A stretch of 64,000 nucleotides of DNA from Curvibacter cyanobacteriorum (GCF_028649475.1 NZ_JAQSIP010000005.1:62001-126000); one strand, 5' to 3'; counted from the first letter of the stretch, positions 17,087-26,991 are shown. The notes: generated by a model not told the origin, from the sequence alone. A program made the numbers and translations.

Positions 17087-18043
17087 ATGATTGACGTCAC
17101 GATCCAAAACTTTGAAACCGAAGTCATCGCCGCTTCGATGCACACCCCCGTGCTGGTGGACTTCTGGGCCGACTGGTGCGGGCCCTGCAAACAGCTCGGC
17201 CCGATGCTGGAAAAGCTCGAAGAAGAGTACGCGGGCCGCTTCATCCTGGTGAAGATCAACGCCGACGAAGAACAGCAACTGGCCGGGGCTTTTGGCATCC
17301 GCAGCCTGCCGACCTGCATCCTGCTCAAGGGCGGCAAGCCGGTGGACGGCTTCATGGGCGCGGTGCCGCCCGCTGAACTGCGGGCCTTCCTCGACAAGCA
17401 CCTGCCCTCGGAAGAAGCGTTGCAAGCCGAAGCGGAAACCGAAGAAGCCGAAGCCCTGCTCGAAGCCGGTGACACCGAAGCCGCGATGGCCAAGCTGGCC
17501 GACGCGCTGGCCGCCGACCCCAGCAACGACGACGCGCGCTACGACTACGCGCGCCTGCTGATCGGCAGCGGCATTTTTGAAGAAGCCCGCGCCCTGATCG
17601 CCGAGCCGCTCACGCGCATCCCCAAGCCCCTGCGCTTTGAGGCCCTGCTGCACTGGATGGCGGCCCTGGAGTTCGTCAGCACCGACGAGCGGGGCCAATG
17701 GGAACTGGCCGCCTTTGACGCCAAGATCGCCGAGAACAAACGCGATTTCGACACCCGCTTTGCCAAAGCCCGCGTGCTGATCGCGGCCGGCGACTCGACC
17801 GGCGCGATGGACGAACTGCTGGAAATCATCATGCGCGACAAGACCTGGAACGAGGAAGCCGCGCGCAAGACCTATGTGGCCCTGCTGGAGCTGCTGACCC
17901 CGCCCAAGCCCAAGGCCAGCGCGGACGCCAGCGGCAAATCGGCCGGCGGCATTGAATTGGCGGGCAAGAGCGTGACCGCCCTGGACCCGCAAGCCGAGTT
18001 GGTGGCGCGTTACCGCCGCAAGCTGAGCATGGCCTTGAATTGA
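17087..18043 (+). CDS. cnoX: thioredoxin-domain/TPR chaperedoxin (CnoX/YbbN-like)
   Basis: This 318-residue protein has an N-terminal thioredoxin domain (about 1-108) and a C-terminal TPR-like helical region (about 115-290). It matches CnoX (YbbN), which holds oxidised substrates and hands them to GroEL. The redox motif is complete, W30-C31-G-P-C34, whereas the E. coli protein lacks the first Cys, so this homologue should be an active oxidoreductase as well. The cis-Pro loop S-L-P-T is present. Its stop codon TGA forms the first three bases of the intergenic 90-bp repeat element downstream. Confidence 0.87.
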   Translation: MIDVTIQNFETEVIAASMHTPVLVDFWADWCGPCKQLGPMLEKLEEEYAGRFILVKINADEEQQLAGAFGIRSLPTCILLKGGKPVDGFMGAVPPAELRAFLDKHLPSEEALQAEAETEEAEALLEAGDTEAAMAKLADALAADPSNDDARYDYARLLIGSGIFEEARALIAEPLTRIPKPLRFEALLHWMAALEFVSTDERGQWELAAFDAKIAENKRDFDTRFAKARVLIAAGDSTGAMDELLEIIMRDKTWNEEAARKTYVALLELLTPPKPKASADASGKSAGGIELAGKSVTALDPQAELVARYRRKLSMALN

Positions 18044-18217
18044 GGCCCCCACGCTCCCCCACTGCGTGTGGGTCGCTGCCCCCCGAGGGGGCCGCAGGCC
18101 GCCTTGGGGCGGCCCGGCGCCGGCCTGGGGTGAGGCCCCCACGGTCACGCACTGCGTGTCGCTCCCTGCCCCCCGAGGGGGCCGCAGGCCGCCTTGGGGC
18201 GGCCCGGCGCCGGCCTG
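18041..18217. repeat. two tandem copies of a GC-rich intergenic element, period 90
   Basis: Copy 1 is 18041-18127 and copy 2 is 18131-18217. Each begins TGAGGCCCCCACG and contains the hairpins CCCCC-GA-GGGGG and GGCCGCC-TTGG-GGCGGCC, then ends GGCGCCGGCCTG. The copies differ mainly in about 20 bases around the A-C-T-G-C-G-T-G segment. They lie between convergent cnoX and purC, and copy 1 includes the cnoX stop codon. Dispersed GC-rich elements of this kind are my recollection for Comamonadaceae genomes; they may act as transcription terminators or mRNA stabilisers. The rest of the gap (18218-18372) has a weaker dyad AATGCC ... GGCATT and no gene. Confidence 0.85.
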
Positions 18218-18372
18218 ATCTCCACTCAAGACCACCTCGCTTGAACGGAGAGGGGGCTGATTCACACGCTGGGTTGAATGCCTCTGGGGGGCAGGACGCC
18301 AAGGCGTGTGGGGCATTGCCTCCGAGGGGATGGCCCGGGGGCAAACTGGGTGACGCGACGCTCAGTCGACGC

Positions 18373-19284
18373 TCAGGCGGCGGTCAGGCGCTCCAGGGCT
18401 TCGCGGTACTTGGCGGCGGTTTTTTCGATCACCTCGCGCGGCAGGCGCGGCGAGGGGGCGGTCTTGTTCCACGGGGCGCCGTTGATGCGCACGGCTTCGA
18501 GCCAGTCGCGCACGAACTGCTTGTCGTAGCTGGGCGGGTTTTCGCCGGCGGCAAAGGCGGCGTCGTAGCCTTCGACGGGCCAGTAGCGCGAGCTGTCGGG
18601 GGTCAGGACTTCGTCCATCAGCACCAGGGTGCCATCGGTGTCGAGGCCAAATTCAAACTTGGTGTCGGCAATGATCATGCCCTTGGTCAGCGCGATCTCG
18701 GCGGCGGCCTGGTAGATGGCGATGCTGAGGTCGCGGATGCGGGTGGCCAGGTCCAGGCCGATCATCTCGACGGTGCGCTCGAACGTGATGTTCTCGTCGT
18801 GCTCACCGACTTCGGCCTTGGCGGCCGGCGTGTAGATGGGCTGGGGCAGGCGCGAAGCGTTCTTCAGGCCTTCGGGCAGGGGCACGCCACAGACCGAACG
18901 GCTCTCTTGGTATTCCTTCCAGCCGCTGCCCGCCAGGTAGCCGCGCACCACGGCCTCGACCGGGATCGGCTTCAAGCGCTTGACCAGCATCGAACGACCG
19001 GTCACTTGGGCCACCTCGCTGGGGCTGACCACGCTCTCGGGGGCGTCACCGGTCAGGTGGTTGGGGCACAGGTGGCCCAGCTTGTCGAACCAGAACAGGG
19101 CCATCTGGGTCAGCAACTCGCCCTTGCCCGGGATGGGCTCGCCCATGATGACGTCAAAGGCCGACAGGCGGTCGCTGGCCACCATCAGGATGCGGTCGGT
19201 GCCCACGGCGTAGTTGTCACGCACCTTGCCTCGGGCGAGCAGGGGCAGGGAGGTCAGAGCGGAAGTGTGCAGGGCGGTGGACAT
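18373..19284 (-). CDS. purC: phosphoribosylaminoimidazole-succinocarboxamide synthase
   Basis: PurC (303 residues) joins aspartate to CAIR to give SAICAR with ATP hydrolysis. The family sequence is clear: G-K-V-R-D-N-Y at the nucleotide loop, [10 protein letters not shown], the [17 protein letters not shown] segment and D-T-K-F-E-F-G-L-D. It is the longer SAICAR synthase form found in betaproteobacteria and yeast-like enzymes. ATG 19284 is chosen over an in-frame ATG at 19311. It lies downstream of fba but is separated from it by a strong terminator, so it probably has its own promoter in 19285-19320 or depends on readthrough. Confidence 0.96.
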   Translation of the reverse strand: MSTALHTSALTSLPLLARGKVRDNYAVGTDRILMVASDRLSAFDVIMGEPIPGKGELLTQMALFWFDKLGHLCPNHLTGDAPESVVSPSEVAQVTGRSMLVKRLKPIPVEAVVRGYLAGSGWKEYQESRSVCGVPLPEGLKNASRLPQPIYTPAAKAEVGEHDENITFERTVEMIGLDLATRIRDLSIAIYQAAAEIALTKGMIIADTKFEFGLDTDGTLVLMDEVLTPDSSRYWPVEGYDAAFAAGENPPSYDKQFVRDWLEAVRINGAPWNKTAPSPRLPREVIEKTAAKYREALERLTAA

Positions 19285-19320
19285 GGCTTTGGCGTGAGAA
19301 ATATTCGGCAACCCAGAAAT

Positions 19321-19349
19321 GAAAAAGCCCGTTGAACAGTCAACGGGCT
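19321..19349 (-). terminator. rho-independent terminator after fba
   Basis: A 10-bp perfect stem AGCCCGTTGA / TCAACGGGCT with a 4-base loop is followed on the minus strand by a run of T residues (AAAAA at 19322-19326 on the plus strand), 28 bases after the fba stop. Confidence 0.9.
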
Positions 19350-19376
19350 CGCGCTATTCAGCGTGATTATCGCAAA

Positions 19377-20441
19377 TCAGTTCACGACCTGGGCCAGAGC
19401 GCCTTGGGCGTACTGAGCGGCCATGACCTGCAGGCTGTGGCCCTTGATCTTGCCGCCTTGGCCTTCGCAACCGAATTCCAGGTAACGCTGCTTGCAGATT
19501 TGCTTGGCGGCTTCGCGGGCCGGCTTGAGCCATTCGCGGGCGTCAAACTTGTCGGGGTTCTCGAACAGGAACTTGCGCACCGCGCCGGTCATGGCCAGGC
19601 GAATGTCGGTGTCGATGTTGATCTTGCGCACGCCGTACTTGATGGCTTGCTGGATTTCCTCGACGGGCACGCCGTAGGTTTCCTTCATCTTGCCGCCGTA
19701 CTGGTTGATGATGGCCAGCAGTTCTTGCGGCACCGAGGACGAGCCGTGCATCACCAGGTGGGTGTTGGGGATGCGGGCGTTGATTTCCTTGACGCGGCTG
19801 ATGGCCAGGATGTCGCCGGTGGGCTTGCGGCTGAACTTGTAGGCGCCGTGGCTGGTGCCGATGGCAATCGCCAGCGCGTCCAGCTGGGTGGCCTTGACGA
19901 AGGTGGCGGCTTCTTCGGGGTCGGTCAGCATCTGGCTGTGGTCCAGCTTGCCGACGGCGCCGATGCCGTCTTCTTCGCCGGCGTCGCCGGTTTCGAGGTT
20001 GCCCAGGCAGCCGAGTTCGCCTTCGACGGTGACGCCGGTCTTGTGCGCCATGTCGACGACCTTGCGGGTCACTTCGACGTTGTAGTCAAAGCTCGACGGG
20101 GTCTTGCCGTCTTCCATCAGCGAGCCGTCCATCATGACCGAGCCAAAGCCCAGGTCGATCGCGCCCTGGCAGACCTTGGGGCTGGTGCCGTGGTCTTGGT
20201 GCATCACCAGGGGGATGTGGGGGTAGGCTTCGCAGGCGGCCTGGATCAGGTGCTTGATGAAGCTCTCGCCCGCGTACTTGCGAGCCCCTGCGCTGGCTTG
20301 CAGGATGACCGGCGCGCCCACTTCGTCGGCGGCCGCCATCACGGCCTGGACTTGCTCCAGATTGTTGACGTTGAAGGCCGGGATGCCATAGCCGTTGACA
20401 GCGGCATGGTCCAGCAGTTCGCGCATGGAAACGAGAGGCAT
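19377..20441 (-). CDS. fba: fructose-bisphosphate aldolase, class II
   Basis: This zinc-dependent aldolase of 354 residues interconverts fructose 1,6-bisphosphate with DHAP and glyceraldehyde 3-phosphate. Class II marks are visible: M-H81-Q-D83-H84-G-T-S with the catalytic Asp and a zinc His, the V-E-G-E-L-G segment, the phosphate-binding G-T-S-H-G-A-Y and H-G-S-S-S-V-P, and K-I-N-I-D-T-D near the C-terminus. Start ATG 20441 gives the normal N-terminus. It follows pyk by about 195 bases on the same strand and has its own terminator. Confidence 0.97.
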   Translation of the reverse strand: MPLVSMRELLDHAAVNGYGIPAFNVNNLEQVQAVMAAADEVGAPVILQASAGARKYAGESFIKHLIQAACEAYPHIPLVMHQDHGTSPKVCQGAIDLGFGSVMMDGSLMEDGKTPSSFDYNVEVTRKVVDMAHKTGVTVEGELGCLGNLETGDAGEEDGIGAVGKLDHSQMLTDPEEAATFVKATQLDALAIAIGTSHGAYKFSRKPTGDILAISRVKEINARIPNTHLVMHGSSSVPQELLAIINQYGGKMKETYGVPVEEIQQAIKYGVRKINIDTDIRLAMTGAVRKFLFENPDKFDAREWLKPAREAAKQICKQRYLEFGCEGQGGKIKGHSLQVMAAQYAQGALAQVVN

Positions 20442-20636
20442 GGTGATGATCCGTGGGAAGTGATGAAAGCTGACCGGAGCGGCTAAATTGACTGGTAACC
20501 GCGCCGTAACTCCTGCGATTTTAGCCGCAGGCAGGCCGAAGCCCGTCACACCAAGCATCAAGTGGGCCAGACAACCCGCGCCGACGCGGCGCCAGCCCGG
20601 CCCGGGCCCGCCTCAGGGCCCGGCCACCAGCGGGCC

Positions 20637-22073
20637 TCAAGCCACGCAGCAGATCTTCAGCATGTTGGTGCCGCCGGGCGCGCCCATGGGCTCGCCGCAG
20701 GTGATGGCGTAGACGTCACCGCTGCTCACAATGCCCCGCTTCTTGAGGTGGGCCTCGGCCTGCACCAGGGCGGTGTCGCGGTCGCCACTGGTGTCCATCA
20801 GCAGCGGGCGCACGTTGCGGAACAGGGCCATGCGGCGCTGGGTGGCCACCTTCGGGGTCAGCGCGTAGATCGGCACATGGATGCGGTGGCGGCTCATCCA
20901 CAGAGCGGTGGAGCCGCTGTCGGTCATGGCAACGATCGCCTTGGCGCCCAGGTGGTGGGCGGTGAACAGCGCGCCCATGGCGATCGACTGGTCGATGCGG
21001 GTGAAGGACTTGCCCAGGAAGTCGGCGTCCAGCTCGACTTGCTCGGCCGACTCGGCGGCGCTGCAGATCTTGGCCATTTCTTCGACGGTTTCGAGCGGGT
21101 ACTTGCCGGCTGCGGTCTCGGCCGACAGCATCACCGCGTCGGTGCCGTCGAGCACGGCGTTGGCCACGTCACTGACCTCGGCGCGGGTCGGCACCGGGTT
21201 GGTGATCATGCTTTCCATCATCTGGGTGGCGGTGATGACCACCTTGTCGCTCTCACGCGCGAGCTTGATCATGCGCTTTTGCAGCGCGGGCACGACGGCG
21301 TTGCCGACTTCGACGGCCAGGTCGCCGCGCGCCACCATGATGCCGTCGCTGGCGGCCAGGATTTCCTCCAGGCGCGGGATGGCTTCAGCGCGCTCGATCT
21401 TGGCGATCAGGCCCGGCTTGTGGCGGTACTCGGCCGCGGCCACATTGCACAGCTGGCGCGCCATTTCCATGTCGGTCGCGTTCTTGGGGAAGCTCACGGC
21501 CACGTAATCGGCCTGGAAGCTCATCGCGGTGCGGATGTCTTCCATGTCCTTGCCGGTCAGCGCCGGCGCGGTCAGGCCGCCGCCCTGCTTGTTGATGCCC
21601 TTGTTGTTGGACAGTTCGCCACCGAGCTTGACCACCGTGTGGACCTGCTCGCCGCGCACGGCGGTGACGGTCAGCACGATCAGGCCGTCGTTGAGCAACA
21701 GCAGGTCGCCGGCCTTGACGTCGCGCGGCAGCTCTTTGTAGTCGAGGCCCACACCGTGCAGGTCACCGGGCTCGGTGCGCGAGGCGTCGAGCACAAAGGC
21801 AGCCCCGGCTTCGAGCATGACCTTGCCTTCGGCGAACTTGCCGACGCGGATCTTGGGGCCTTGCAGGTCGGCCATGATGGCCACTTCACGGCCCGCGCGC
21901 TGGGCCGCGGCACGCACCAGGGCGGCGCGGTCGATGTGGTCCTGGGCCTTGCCATGGCTGAAATTGAGGCGCACGACGTTGACCCCGGCGCGGATCATCT
22001 TCTCCAGCAGGTCCGGGTCGCTGGAAGCAGGACCGAGGGTGGCAACGATTTTGGTGGCGCGGCGGGTGCTCAT
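20637..22073 (-). CDS. pyk: pyruvate kinase
   Basis: This 478-residue enzyme makes pyruvate and ATP from phosphoenolpyruvate, the final step of lower glycolysis. Conserved segments include R-A-T-K-I-V-A-T-L-G-P-A-S at the start, N-F-S-H-G, the M-V-A-R-G-D-L-A-V-E-V signature near 245-255, A-T-Q-M-M-E-S-M and the C-terminal domain with M-T-D-S-G-S-T-A. ATG 22073 has AGGAGA about 8-10 bases upstream; a TTG two codons earlier is possible. It is divergent from the fatty acid desaturase gene. Confidence 0.96.
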   Translation of the reverse strand: MSTRRATKIVATLGPASSDPDLLEKMIRAGVNVVRLNFSHGKAQDHIDRAALVRAAAQRAGREVAIMADLQGPKIRVGKFAEGKVMLEAGAAFVLDASRTEPGDLHGVGLDYKELPRDVKAGDLLLLNDGLIVLTVTAVRGEQVHTVVKLGGELSNNKGINKQGGGLTAPALTGKDMEDIRTAMSFQADYVAVSFPKNATDMEMARQLCNVAAAEYRHKPGLIAKIERAEAIPRLEEILAASDGIMVARGDLAVEVGNAVVPALQKRMIKLARESDKVVITATQMMESMITNPVPTRAEVSDVANAVLDGTDAVMLSAETAAGKYPLETVEEMAKICSAAESAEQVELDADFLGKSFTRIDQSIAMGALFTAHHLGAKAIVAMTDSGSTALWMSRHRIHVPIYALTPKVATQRRMALFRNVRPLLMDTSGDRDTALVQAEAHLKKRGIVSSGDVYAITCGEPMGAPGGTNMLKICCVA

Positions 22074-22314
22074 GGGCAAAGGTCTCCTGTAACTTAATTT
22101 CCATTTTCACATGGAACCGGTTACCAACCCGGTACGAAAAACCCGGGCCCGGGTTTATCCCAGCCCCGACAAGGCGCGGCGCCCGCTCTAAAACCCGGCC
22201 TGCGTCAGGGGTATCGACCTGGCGGCGGAAAGTGCAGCGCATTTGAGCCCGGTCAACGGCCCGACTTGCCAAACGCCTACCATCCGGGCCTTGCCGCAGA
22301 ACCTATAGGCGACC
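22074..22314. promoter_or_regulatory. divergent pyk/desaturase region with three dyads
   Basis: This 241-base divergent gap holds TTCCAT-TTTCAC-ATGGAA at 22099-22116, AACCGGTT at 22115-22122 and a perfect 18-base palindrome AAACCCGGG-CCCGGGTTT at 22139-22156. Together they form a dense cluster just upstream of pyk. I do not recognise the operator family. The rest of the gap, toward the desaturase, shows no clear signal. Confidence 0.5.
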
Positions 22315-23427
22315 ATGACCGCAATTCAGACCCCTTCCCAAGAGCTTCCCGCGCCGCTGGCCCCGGACGCGCCGCTGCCCCACCGCAAGATCATCCGGTC
22401 CTGGCTGATCCCGCTGTCCGAACGCACCACCTGGTGGGCCTTTGTGCTGCTGGCTTTCGACTACGCGCTGCTGGCAGCCACGCTGTACGGCGTGGTGACG
22501 CTGGACAGCATCGCGCTCAAGCTGCTGTGTGGCCTGGCCGCCGGCTTTGTGCTGGGTCGCCTGTTCATCATCGGCCACGACGCCTGCCACCAGAGCCTGA
22601 CGCCGCACCGCCAACTCAACAAATGGCTCGGGCGCATCGCGTTCCTGCCCTCGATCACCCCCTACAGCCTGTGGGACGTGGGCCACAACGTGGTGCACCA
22701 CGGCTTCACCAACCTCAAGGGCGTGGACTTTGTGTGGGAGCCCAAGACCCAGGCCGAATTCGACGCCATGACGCCGGGCCGCCGCTTCATGGAACGCCTC
22801 TACCGCAGCGGTTGGGCACCGGGCCTGTACTACATGATCGAAATCTGGTGGAAGAAGATGTTCTTCCCCAGCAAGTCGAGCATGGGCACGCGCCGCCCGC
22901 TGTTCTTCTGGGACTGCATGGCCGTGTCGGCCTACGGCCTGGTCTGGATGGGCGGCCTGGTGGCCGCCGCGCTGAGCACCGGGCAATCGGTGGCTCTGCT
23001 GCTGGGCCTGGGGTTTGTGGTGCCGATGCTGTTCTGGTTCGCGATGATCGGCTTTGTGGTGTACGTGCACCACACCCACGTGAAGGTGTCCTGGCATGAC
23101 AACAAGGCCGCCTGGACGCGCGCGCAACCGTTTGTGTCGACCACCGTGCACCTGACCTTCCCGTTCCAGATCGGCGCCGTGTTGCACCACATCATGGAGC
23201 ACACGGCCCACCACGTCGACATGAGCATCCCGCTGTACCGCCTCAAGGACGCCCAGAAGATGCTCGAAGACCTGCTGCCGGGCCGCATCATCGTGCAACC
23301 GTTCTCGTGGGCCTGGTACTTCCGCACCGCGCGCGCCTGCAAGCTGTACGACTTCTCGCGCCGCTGCTGGACCGACTTCAAGGGCCGCGCCACCAGCGAG
23401 CCGCAAGCCCTGCCCGTGGCCGCCTGA
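22315..23427 (+). CDS. membrane fatty acid desaturase (DesA/delta-12-like)
   Basis: This 370-residue membrane di-iron desaturase has all three histidine boxes: G-H88-D-A-C-H92 in loop 1, H124-N-V-V-H-H129 shortly after, and H-H-I-M-E-H-T-A-H-H near 285-294. Four long hydrophobic segments (about 40-60, 68-90, 203-223, 230-250) fit the family topology with the active site facing the cytoplasm. Members introduce double bonds into acyl lipids using O2 and reduced ferredoxin or cytochrome. Regiospecificity cannot be read from sequence. A bidirectional terminator follows, shared with pgk. Confidence 0.88.
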   Translation: MTAIQTPSQELPAPLAPDAPLPHRKIIRSWLIPLSERTTWWAFVLLAFDYALLAATLYGVVTLDSIALKLLCGLAAGFVLGRLFIIGHDACHQSLTPHRQLNKWLGRIAFLPSITPYSLWDVGHNVVHHGFTNLKGVDFVWEPKTQAEFDAMTPGRRFMERLYRSGWAPGLYYMIEIWWKKMFFPSKSSMGTRRPLFFWDCMAVSAYGLVWMGGLVAAALSTGQSVALLLGLGFVVPMLFWFAMIGFVVYVHHTHVKVSWHDNKAAWTRAQPFVSTTVHLTFPFQIGAVLHHIMEHTAHHVDMSIPLYRLKDAQKMLEDLLPGRIIVQPFSWAWYFRTARACKLYDFSRRCWTDFKGRATSEPQALPVAA

Positions 23428-23451
23428 CCACCCCGTCACCCCCTTCAGCGC

Positions 23452-23494
23452 AAAACAAAAGCCACAGGCCCTCGCGGGCACTGTGGCTTTTTTC
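23452..23494. terminator. bidirectional terminator between desaturase and pgk
   Basis: The stem GCCACAG-GCCC / GGGC-(A)-CTGTGGC with a TCGC loop and one bulged A has six T residues on its right side and an A-rich left flank (CAAAACAAAA), so it can work on both strands. It separates the convergent desaturase (+) and pgk (-). Confidence 0.87.
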
Positions 23495-23538
23495 ATGGGC
23501 GCTGCCGGCGCCAGGCCGACAGCCCAGGCGCGGGGCGA

Positions 23539-24732
23539 TCAGCCCGCGGCGCGCTTGGCCAGGATCTCGAAAGCCGGCAGGGTCTTGCCCTCAAGCACCT
23601 CCAGGAAGGCGCCGCCGCCGGTGGAGATGTAGCCCACCTGCTGCTCGATGCCGTACTTGGCGATCGCGGCCAGGGTGTCGCCACCGCCAGCGATGCTGAA
23701 GGCGCTGGAGTCGGCAATCGCCTGCGCGATGGCCTTGGTGCCGTTTTCAAACGCAGCGAACTCGAACACGCCCACCGGGCCGTTCCAGACGATGGTGCCG
23801 GCGGCCTTGAGTTGCGTGGCCAGGCGGGCCGCGGTGTCGGGACCGATGTCGAGGATCAGGTCGTCGTCGGCCACGTCAGCGGCCGACTTGACGGTGGCCT
23901 CGGCGTCGGCCGAGAAGGTCTTGGCGACCACCACGTCGGTGGGGATCGGCACCTCGGCGCCACGCGCCTTCATGGCGTCGATCACGGCCTTGGCTTCGCC
24001 CAGCAGATCGGGCTCGGCCAGGCTCTTGCCGATCTTCAGGCCGGCGGCCAGCATGAAGGTGTTGGCAATGCCACCGCCCACGATCAGCTGGTCGACCTTG
24101 TCGGCCAGGCTCTTCAGGATGGTCAGCTTGGTGCTCACCTTGGAGCCCGCCACGATGGCCACCAGCGGGCGCTGCGGGTGGGCCAGGGCCTTGGTGATGG
24201 CGTCGATCTCAGCGGCCAGCAGCGGGCCGGCGCAGGCCACGGGGGCGAACTGGGCGATGCCGTACGTGGTGCCTTCGGCGCGGTGGGCGGTGCCAAACGC
24301 GTCGTTGACGAAGATGTCGCACAGCGCGGCCAGCTTCTGGGCCAGCTCGGGCTTGTTCTTCTTTTCACCCACGTTGAGGCGGCAGTTCTCCAGCAGCACC
24401 ACCTGGCCCGGGGCCACGCTCACGCCGTCGACCCAGTTGGCCACCAGCGCCACGTCACGGCCCAGCAGCTCGGACAGGCGCTTGGCCACCGGGGCCAGCG
24501 AGTCTTCGGGCTTGAACTCGCCCTCGGTCGGGCGGCCCAGGTGGGAGGTGACCATCACGGCCGCGCCGGCGTCCAGGGCCATCTGGATGCAGGGCACGCT
24601 GGCGCGGATGCGGGTGTCTTCGGTGATGTTGCCAGCGTCGTCCTGCGGCACGTTCAGGTCGGCACGGATGAAAACGCGCTGGTCACGGACTTTGCCGGCG
24701 GCGCACAGGTCGGAGAAACGGATGACGTTCAT
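23539..24732 (-). CDS. pgk: phosphoglycerate kinase
   Basis: This 397-residue monomeric kinase transfers phosphate from 1,3-bisphosphoglycerate to ADP. It shows the N-terminal substrate-binding R-A-D-L-N-V-P, T-S-H-L-G-R-P, the E-N-C-R-L segment, A-G-S-K-V-S-T-K in the hinge region, and the C-terminal G-G-G-D-T nucleotide loop near 347 after W-N-G-P-V-G-V-F-E. The length and motifs are standard. It ends near a bidirectional terminator and begins about 330 bases from azlD. Confidence 0.97.
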   Translation of the reverse strand: MNVIRFSDLCAAGKVRDQRVFIRADLNVPQDDAGNITEDTRIRASVPCIQMALDAGAAVMVTSHLGRPTEGEFKPEDSLAPVAKRLSELLGRDVALVANWVDGVSVAPGQVVLLENCRLNVGEKKNKPELAQKLAALCDIFVNDAFGTAHRAEGTTYGIAQFAPVACAGPLLAAEIDAITKALAHPQRPLVAIVAGSKVSTKLTILKSLADKVDQLIVGGGIANTFMLAAGLKIGKSLAEPDLLGEAKAVIDAMKARGAEVPIPTDVVVAKTFSADAEATVKSAADVADDDLILDIGPDTAARLATQLKAAGTIVWNGPVGVFEFAAFENGTKAIAQAIADSSAFSIAGGGDTLAAIAKYGIEQQVGYISTGGGAFLEVLEGKTLPAFEILAKRAAG

Positions 24733-24874
24733 GGCTTCTTAGGTTGAGTTCTGGACAAACCCGACCATTTTAGAAGCTTGTCCTTCAGGGCCCTGACAGG
24801 TGGGCCGTGCAAGGCCGCAGGCCGCGCACCGCCGCCCGCCAATGCCGCCCGCCAATGCCGCCCTCCGGCGCCCC
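24733..24874. other. intergenic gap between azlD and pgk, no gene seen
   Basis: This is a 142-base minus-strand gap containing the presumed pgk promoter, with an AT-richer stretch near 24755-24785. It also contains a short direct repeat, AATGCCGCCCGCC followed directly by AATGCCGCCCTCC, at about 24841-24866. No gene is seen. Confidence 0.5.
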
Positions 24875-25210
24875 TCACCAGCCCAGGCCCAGGTGCAGCG
24901 GCAGGAACACCGCCATGCCCACGAGGATGGTGATCAGCACGTTCTTACGCCAAAAATACACCGCCGCGCCCGCCAGCGCCGCGTACAGGCGCGCGTCCTG
25001 CAGCGTGGGCGTGAGCTGGCCCTGCACCATCACCACCTCGGGCACCACCACCGCGGCCAGCGCAGCGATGGGAGCGTACTGCAGGCCGCGCTGGGCCCAG
25101 TGCGGCAGGCTCCAGGGCTTGCTGGAGATGAAAAAGAAACTGCGCGCGATCACGGTCACGCAGGCCAGGCCGATGATGACGGCCACGGTCCAGGCGTCGG
25201 TTTGTCCCAT
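24875..25210 (-). CDS. azlD: AzlD-type branched-chain amino acid transport subunit
   Basis: This 111-residue, mostly hydrophobic protein has three to four predicted membrane helices and the AzlD-domain pattern: an early G-L-A-C-V-T-V-I-A-R-S-F-F, a central Y-A-P-I-A-A-L-A-A-V-V-V-P-E-V and a late hydrophobic helix. AzlD works with AzlC as a small partner in export of branched-chain amino acids or analogues. It lies 25 bases downstream of azlC on the same strand, as expected for the pair. Confidence 0.88.
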   Translation of the reverse strand: MGQTDAWTVAVIIGLACVTVIARSFFFISSKPWSLPHWAQRGLQYAPIAALAAVVVPEVVMVQGQLTPTLQDARLYAALAGAAVYFWRKNVLITILVGMAVFLPLHLGLGW

Positions 25211-25235
25211 GGTTCAGGTCTTTCTGGCCGCAGCC

Positions 25236-25973
25236 TCAGTGGCTCGGGGCCGGCGGCCGCTGGCCCGGCAGGCGTTCCAGCCCGAGGCACAGCAACACGG
25301 CCACGGCGATCGCCACCACGATGTTGAGCTTGAGCGGCAAGGCATAGGCCACCACCGCCGCCACCCCGGCCACCGCCGCCGCCACGCCCCGCAGCCGCGT
25401 GCTGCCGAGCGAGCACAGGATGCCAATCAGGCACAGGATGCCGGCAAAGCCCAGCCCCCATTGGGTGGGAATGAAGTTGGCCAGCACCACGCCGATCAGG
25501 CTCGACACCATCCAGCTGCCCCAATTGACCACGCAGTTGCCCGCCAGGTAGGCCGTCTGGGCCAGTTGCTGCTCGGGCGTGGAGGCCGGTTGGGGGTAAT
25601 GGCGCGTGAACAGCACATAGGTCAGGTCGGCCGTCAGGTAGCCATGCATGAGGCGCTCCCAGCGCGGCAGGTGCATCAGGTAGGGGCGCAGGTGCAGGCT
25701 GAACACCACAAAGCGCAGGTTGACGCAAAAGCCCGTGGCCAGGATCACCCAGGCCGGCGCGTTGGCCACCAGCAGGGGAATGGCCGCCAGCTGCGAGCTG
25801 CCCGCGAACACCAGCAGGGTCATGAGCACCGACTCGAACACGCTCATGCCCGACTTGACCATGGCCACGCCGGTCATCAAACCCCAGGCCGCGATGCCTG
25901 GCGCCTGCGGCCACATGCCCTTCACCCCCAGGGCGAAGTCGGGATGGCGGTAATGCGCCGCACGCAAAAACAT
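25236..25973 (-). CDS. azlC: AzlC-family branched-chain amino acid permease
   Basis: This 245-residue inner-membrane protein has five to six hydrophobic segments and AzlC-family sequence (S-V-F-E-S-V-L-M-T-L-L-V-F-A-G-S-S-Q-L-A-A, then N-L-R-F-V-V-F-S-L-H-L-R-P). It is the large subunit of the AzlCD exporter for branched-chain amino acids and toxic analogues. The open frame runs further upstream into fmt, but ATG 25973 gives the normal N-terminus. It begins 14 bases after the fmt stop, so fmt-azlC-azlD may share transcription. Confidence 0.9.
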   Translation of the reverse strand: MFLRAAHYRHPDFALGVKGMWPQAPGIAAWGLMTGVAMVKSGMSVFESVLMTLLVFAGSSQLAAIPLLVANAPAWVILATGFCVNLRFVVFSLHLRPYLMHLPRWERLMHGYLTADLTYVLFTRHYPQPASTPEQQLAQTAYLAGNCVVNWGSWMVSSLIGVVLANFIPTQWGLGFAGILCLIGILCSLGSTRLRGVAAAVAGVAAVVAYALPLKLNIVVAIAVAVLLCLGLERLPGQRPPAPSH

Positions 25974-25986
25974 GGCTCGACTCCGA

Positions 25987-26964
25987 TCAGGCCGTGGCCT
26001 GGCCCAGCACGGCGCCCGGGCTGAGGGCAAAGCCACGCAGGAAATCAGCCACCGGCAGGCGCTTGCCACCCGCGCGCTGCAGCACGCGCAGGCGCAGCAC
26101 GCCCTGGCCGCATTGCACGGTCACCGCATCGGTCTCCAGCGCCAGCACCTGACCGGCCACGCGGTCGGGGGCCGGGGCGGCGCTGGCGTCGGCCACCTCG
26201 GCACGCCAGACCTTGATGACCTCGCCGCCGCAGGTCGTCTGCGCGCCGGGGAAGGGGTCAAATGCCCGCACCCGGCGGTCAATCTGCGCGGCCGGCAGGG
26301 CCCAATCGATCTGCGCCTCGGCTTTCTCGATCTTGTGGGCGTAAGTGATGCCTTCGGCGGGCTGCGGCGTGCGCGTCAGGCCACCCTGCGGTGCGCGCTG
26401 CAGCGCCTCGACCACCAGGCGACCGCCTTGCTCGGCCAGGCGGTCGTGCAGCGTGCCGGTGCTGTCGTCGGAGGCGATCGGCAGGCGCTCGATCAGCAGC
26501 ATGTCGCCGGTGTCCAGGCCTGCGTCCATCTGCATGATGGTGACGCCGGTCTCGGCGTCGCCCGCTTCGATGGCGCGGTGGATCGGGGCCGCACCCCGCC
26601 AGCGCGGCAGCAGCGACGCGTGGATGTTGAGGCAGCCCAGCGGCGGGGTGTCGAGCACCCACTGCGGCAGGATCAGGCCGTAAGCGGCCACCACCATCAC
26701 GTCGGCCTGCGCGGCCAGGAGGGCGTCACGGGCCGCGGCGGCTTCGTCAGGGTACTTGCCGTCGAGGCGCAGGCTGCGCGGCTGGGCCACGGGCACACCG
26801 TGGGCCAACGCCCACTGCTTGACGGGCGAGGGCTGCAGCTTCATGCCGCGCCCGGCAGGGCGGTCCGGCTGGGTCATCACCAGGGCGATCTCAAAGCCCG
26901 CCTGGTGCAGGCGCTCCAGCGCCACCCGTGCAAATTCCGGCGTACCGGCAAAAATCACTCTCAT
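25987..26964 (-). CDS. fmt: methionyl-tRNA formyltransferase
   Basis: This 325-residue enzyme formylates initiator Met-tRNA with 10-formyl-THF. The catalytic set is present: N113-I-H115[13 protein letters not shown] and D151 in G-L-D-T-G-D-M. The start [11 protein letters not shown] is typical, and the C-terminal OB-like domain covers about 210-315. It is downstream of def and the BamE-like lipoprotein on the same strand; the def-fmt association is the usual one. Confidence 0.97.
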   Translation of the reverse strand: MRVIFAGTPEFARVALERLHQAGFEIALVMTQPDRPAGRGMKLQPSPVKQWALAHGVPVAQPRSLRLDGKYPDEAAAARDALLAAQADVMVVAAYGLILPQWVLDTPPLGCLNIHASLLPRWRGAAPIHRAIEAGDAETGVTIMQMDAGLDTGDMLLIERLPIASDDSTGTLHDRLAEQGGRLVVEALQRAPQGGLTRTPQPAEGITYAHKIEKAEAQIDWALPAAQIDRRVRAFDPFPGAQTTCGGEVIKVWRAEVADASAAPAPDRVAGQVLALETDAVTVQCGQGVLRLRVLQRAGGKRLPVADFLRGFALSPGAVLGQATA

Positions 26965-26991
26965 GGTCTCGGGCCCCTCCAGGGGGCCATG

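Noticed and set aside
18041-18217. CRISPR-like array from the repeated units
   Set aside because: Only two units, directly adjacent with a 3-base gap and no spacers; it is a tandem intergenic repeat.
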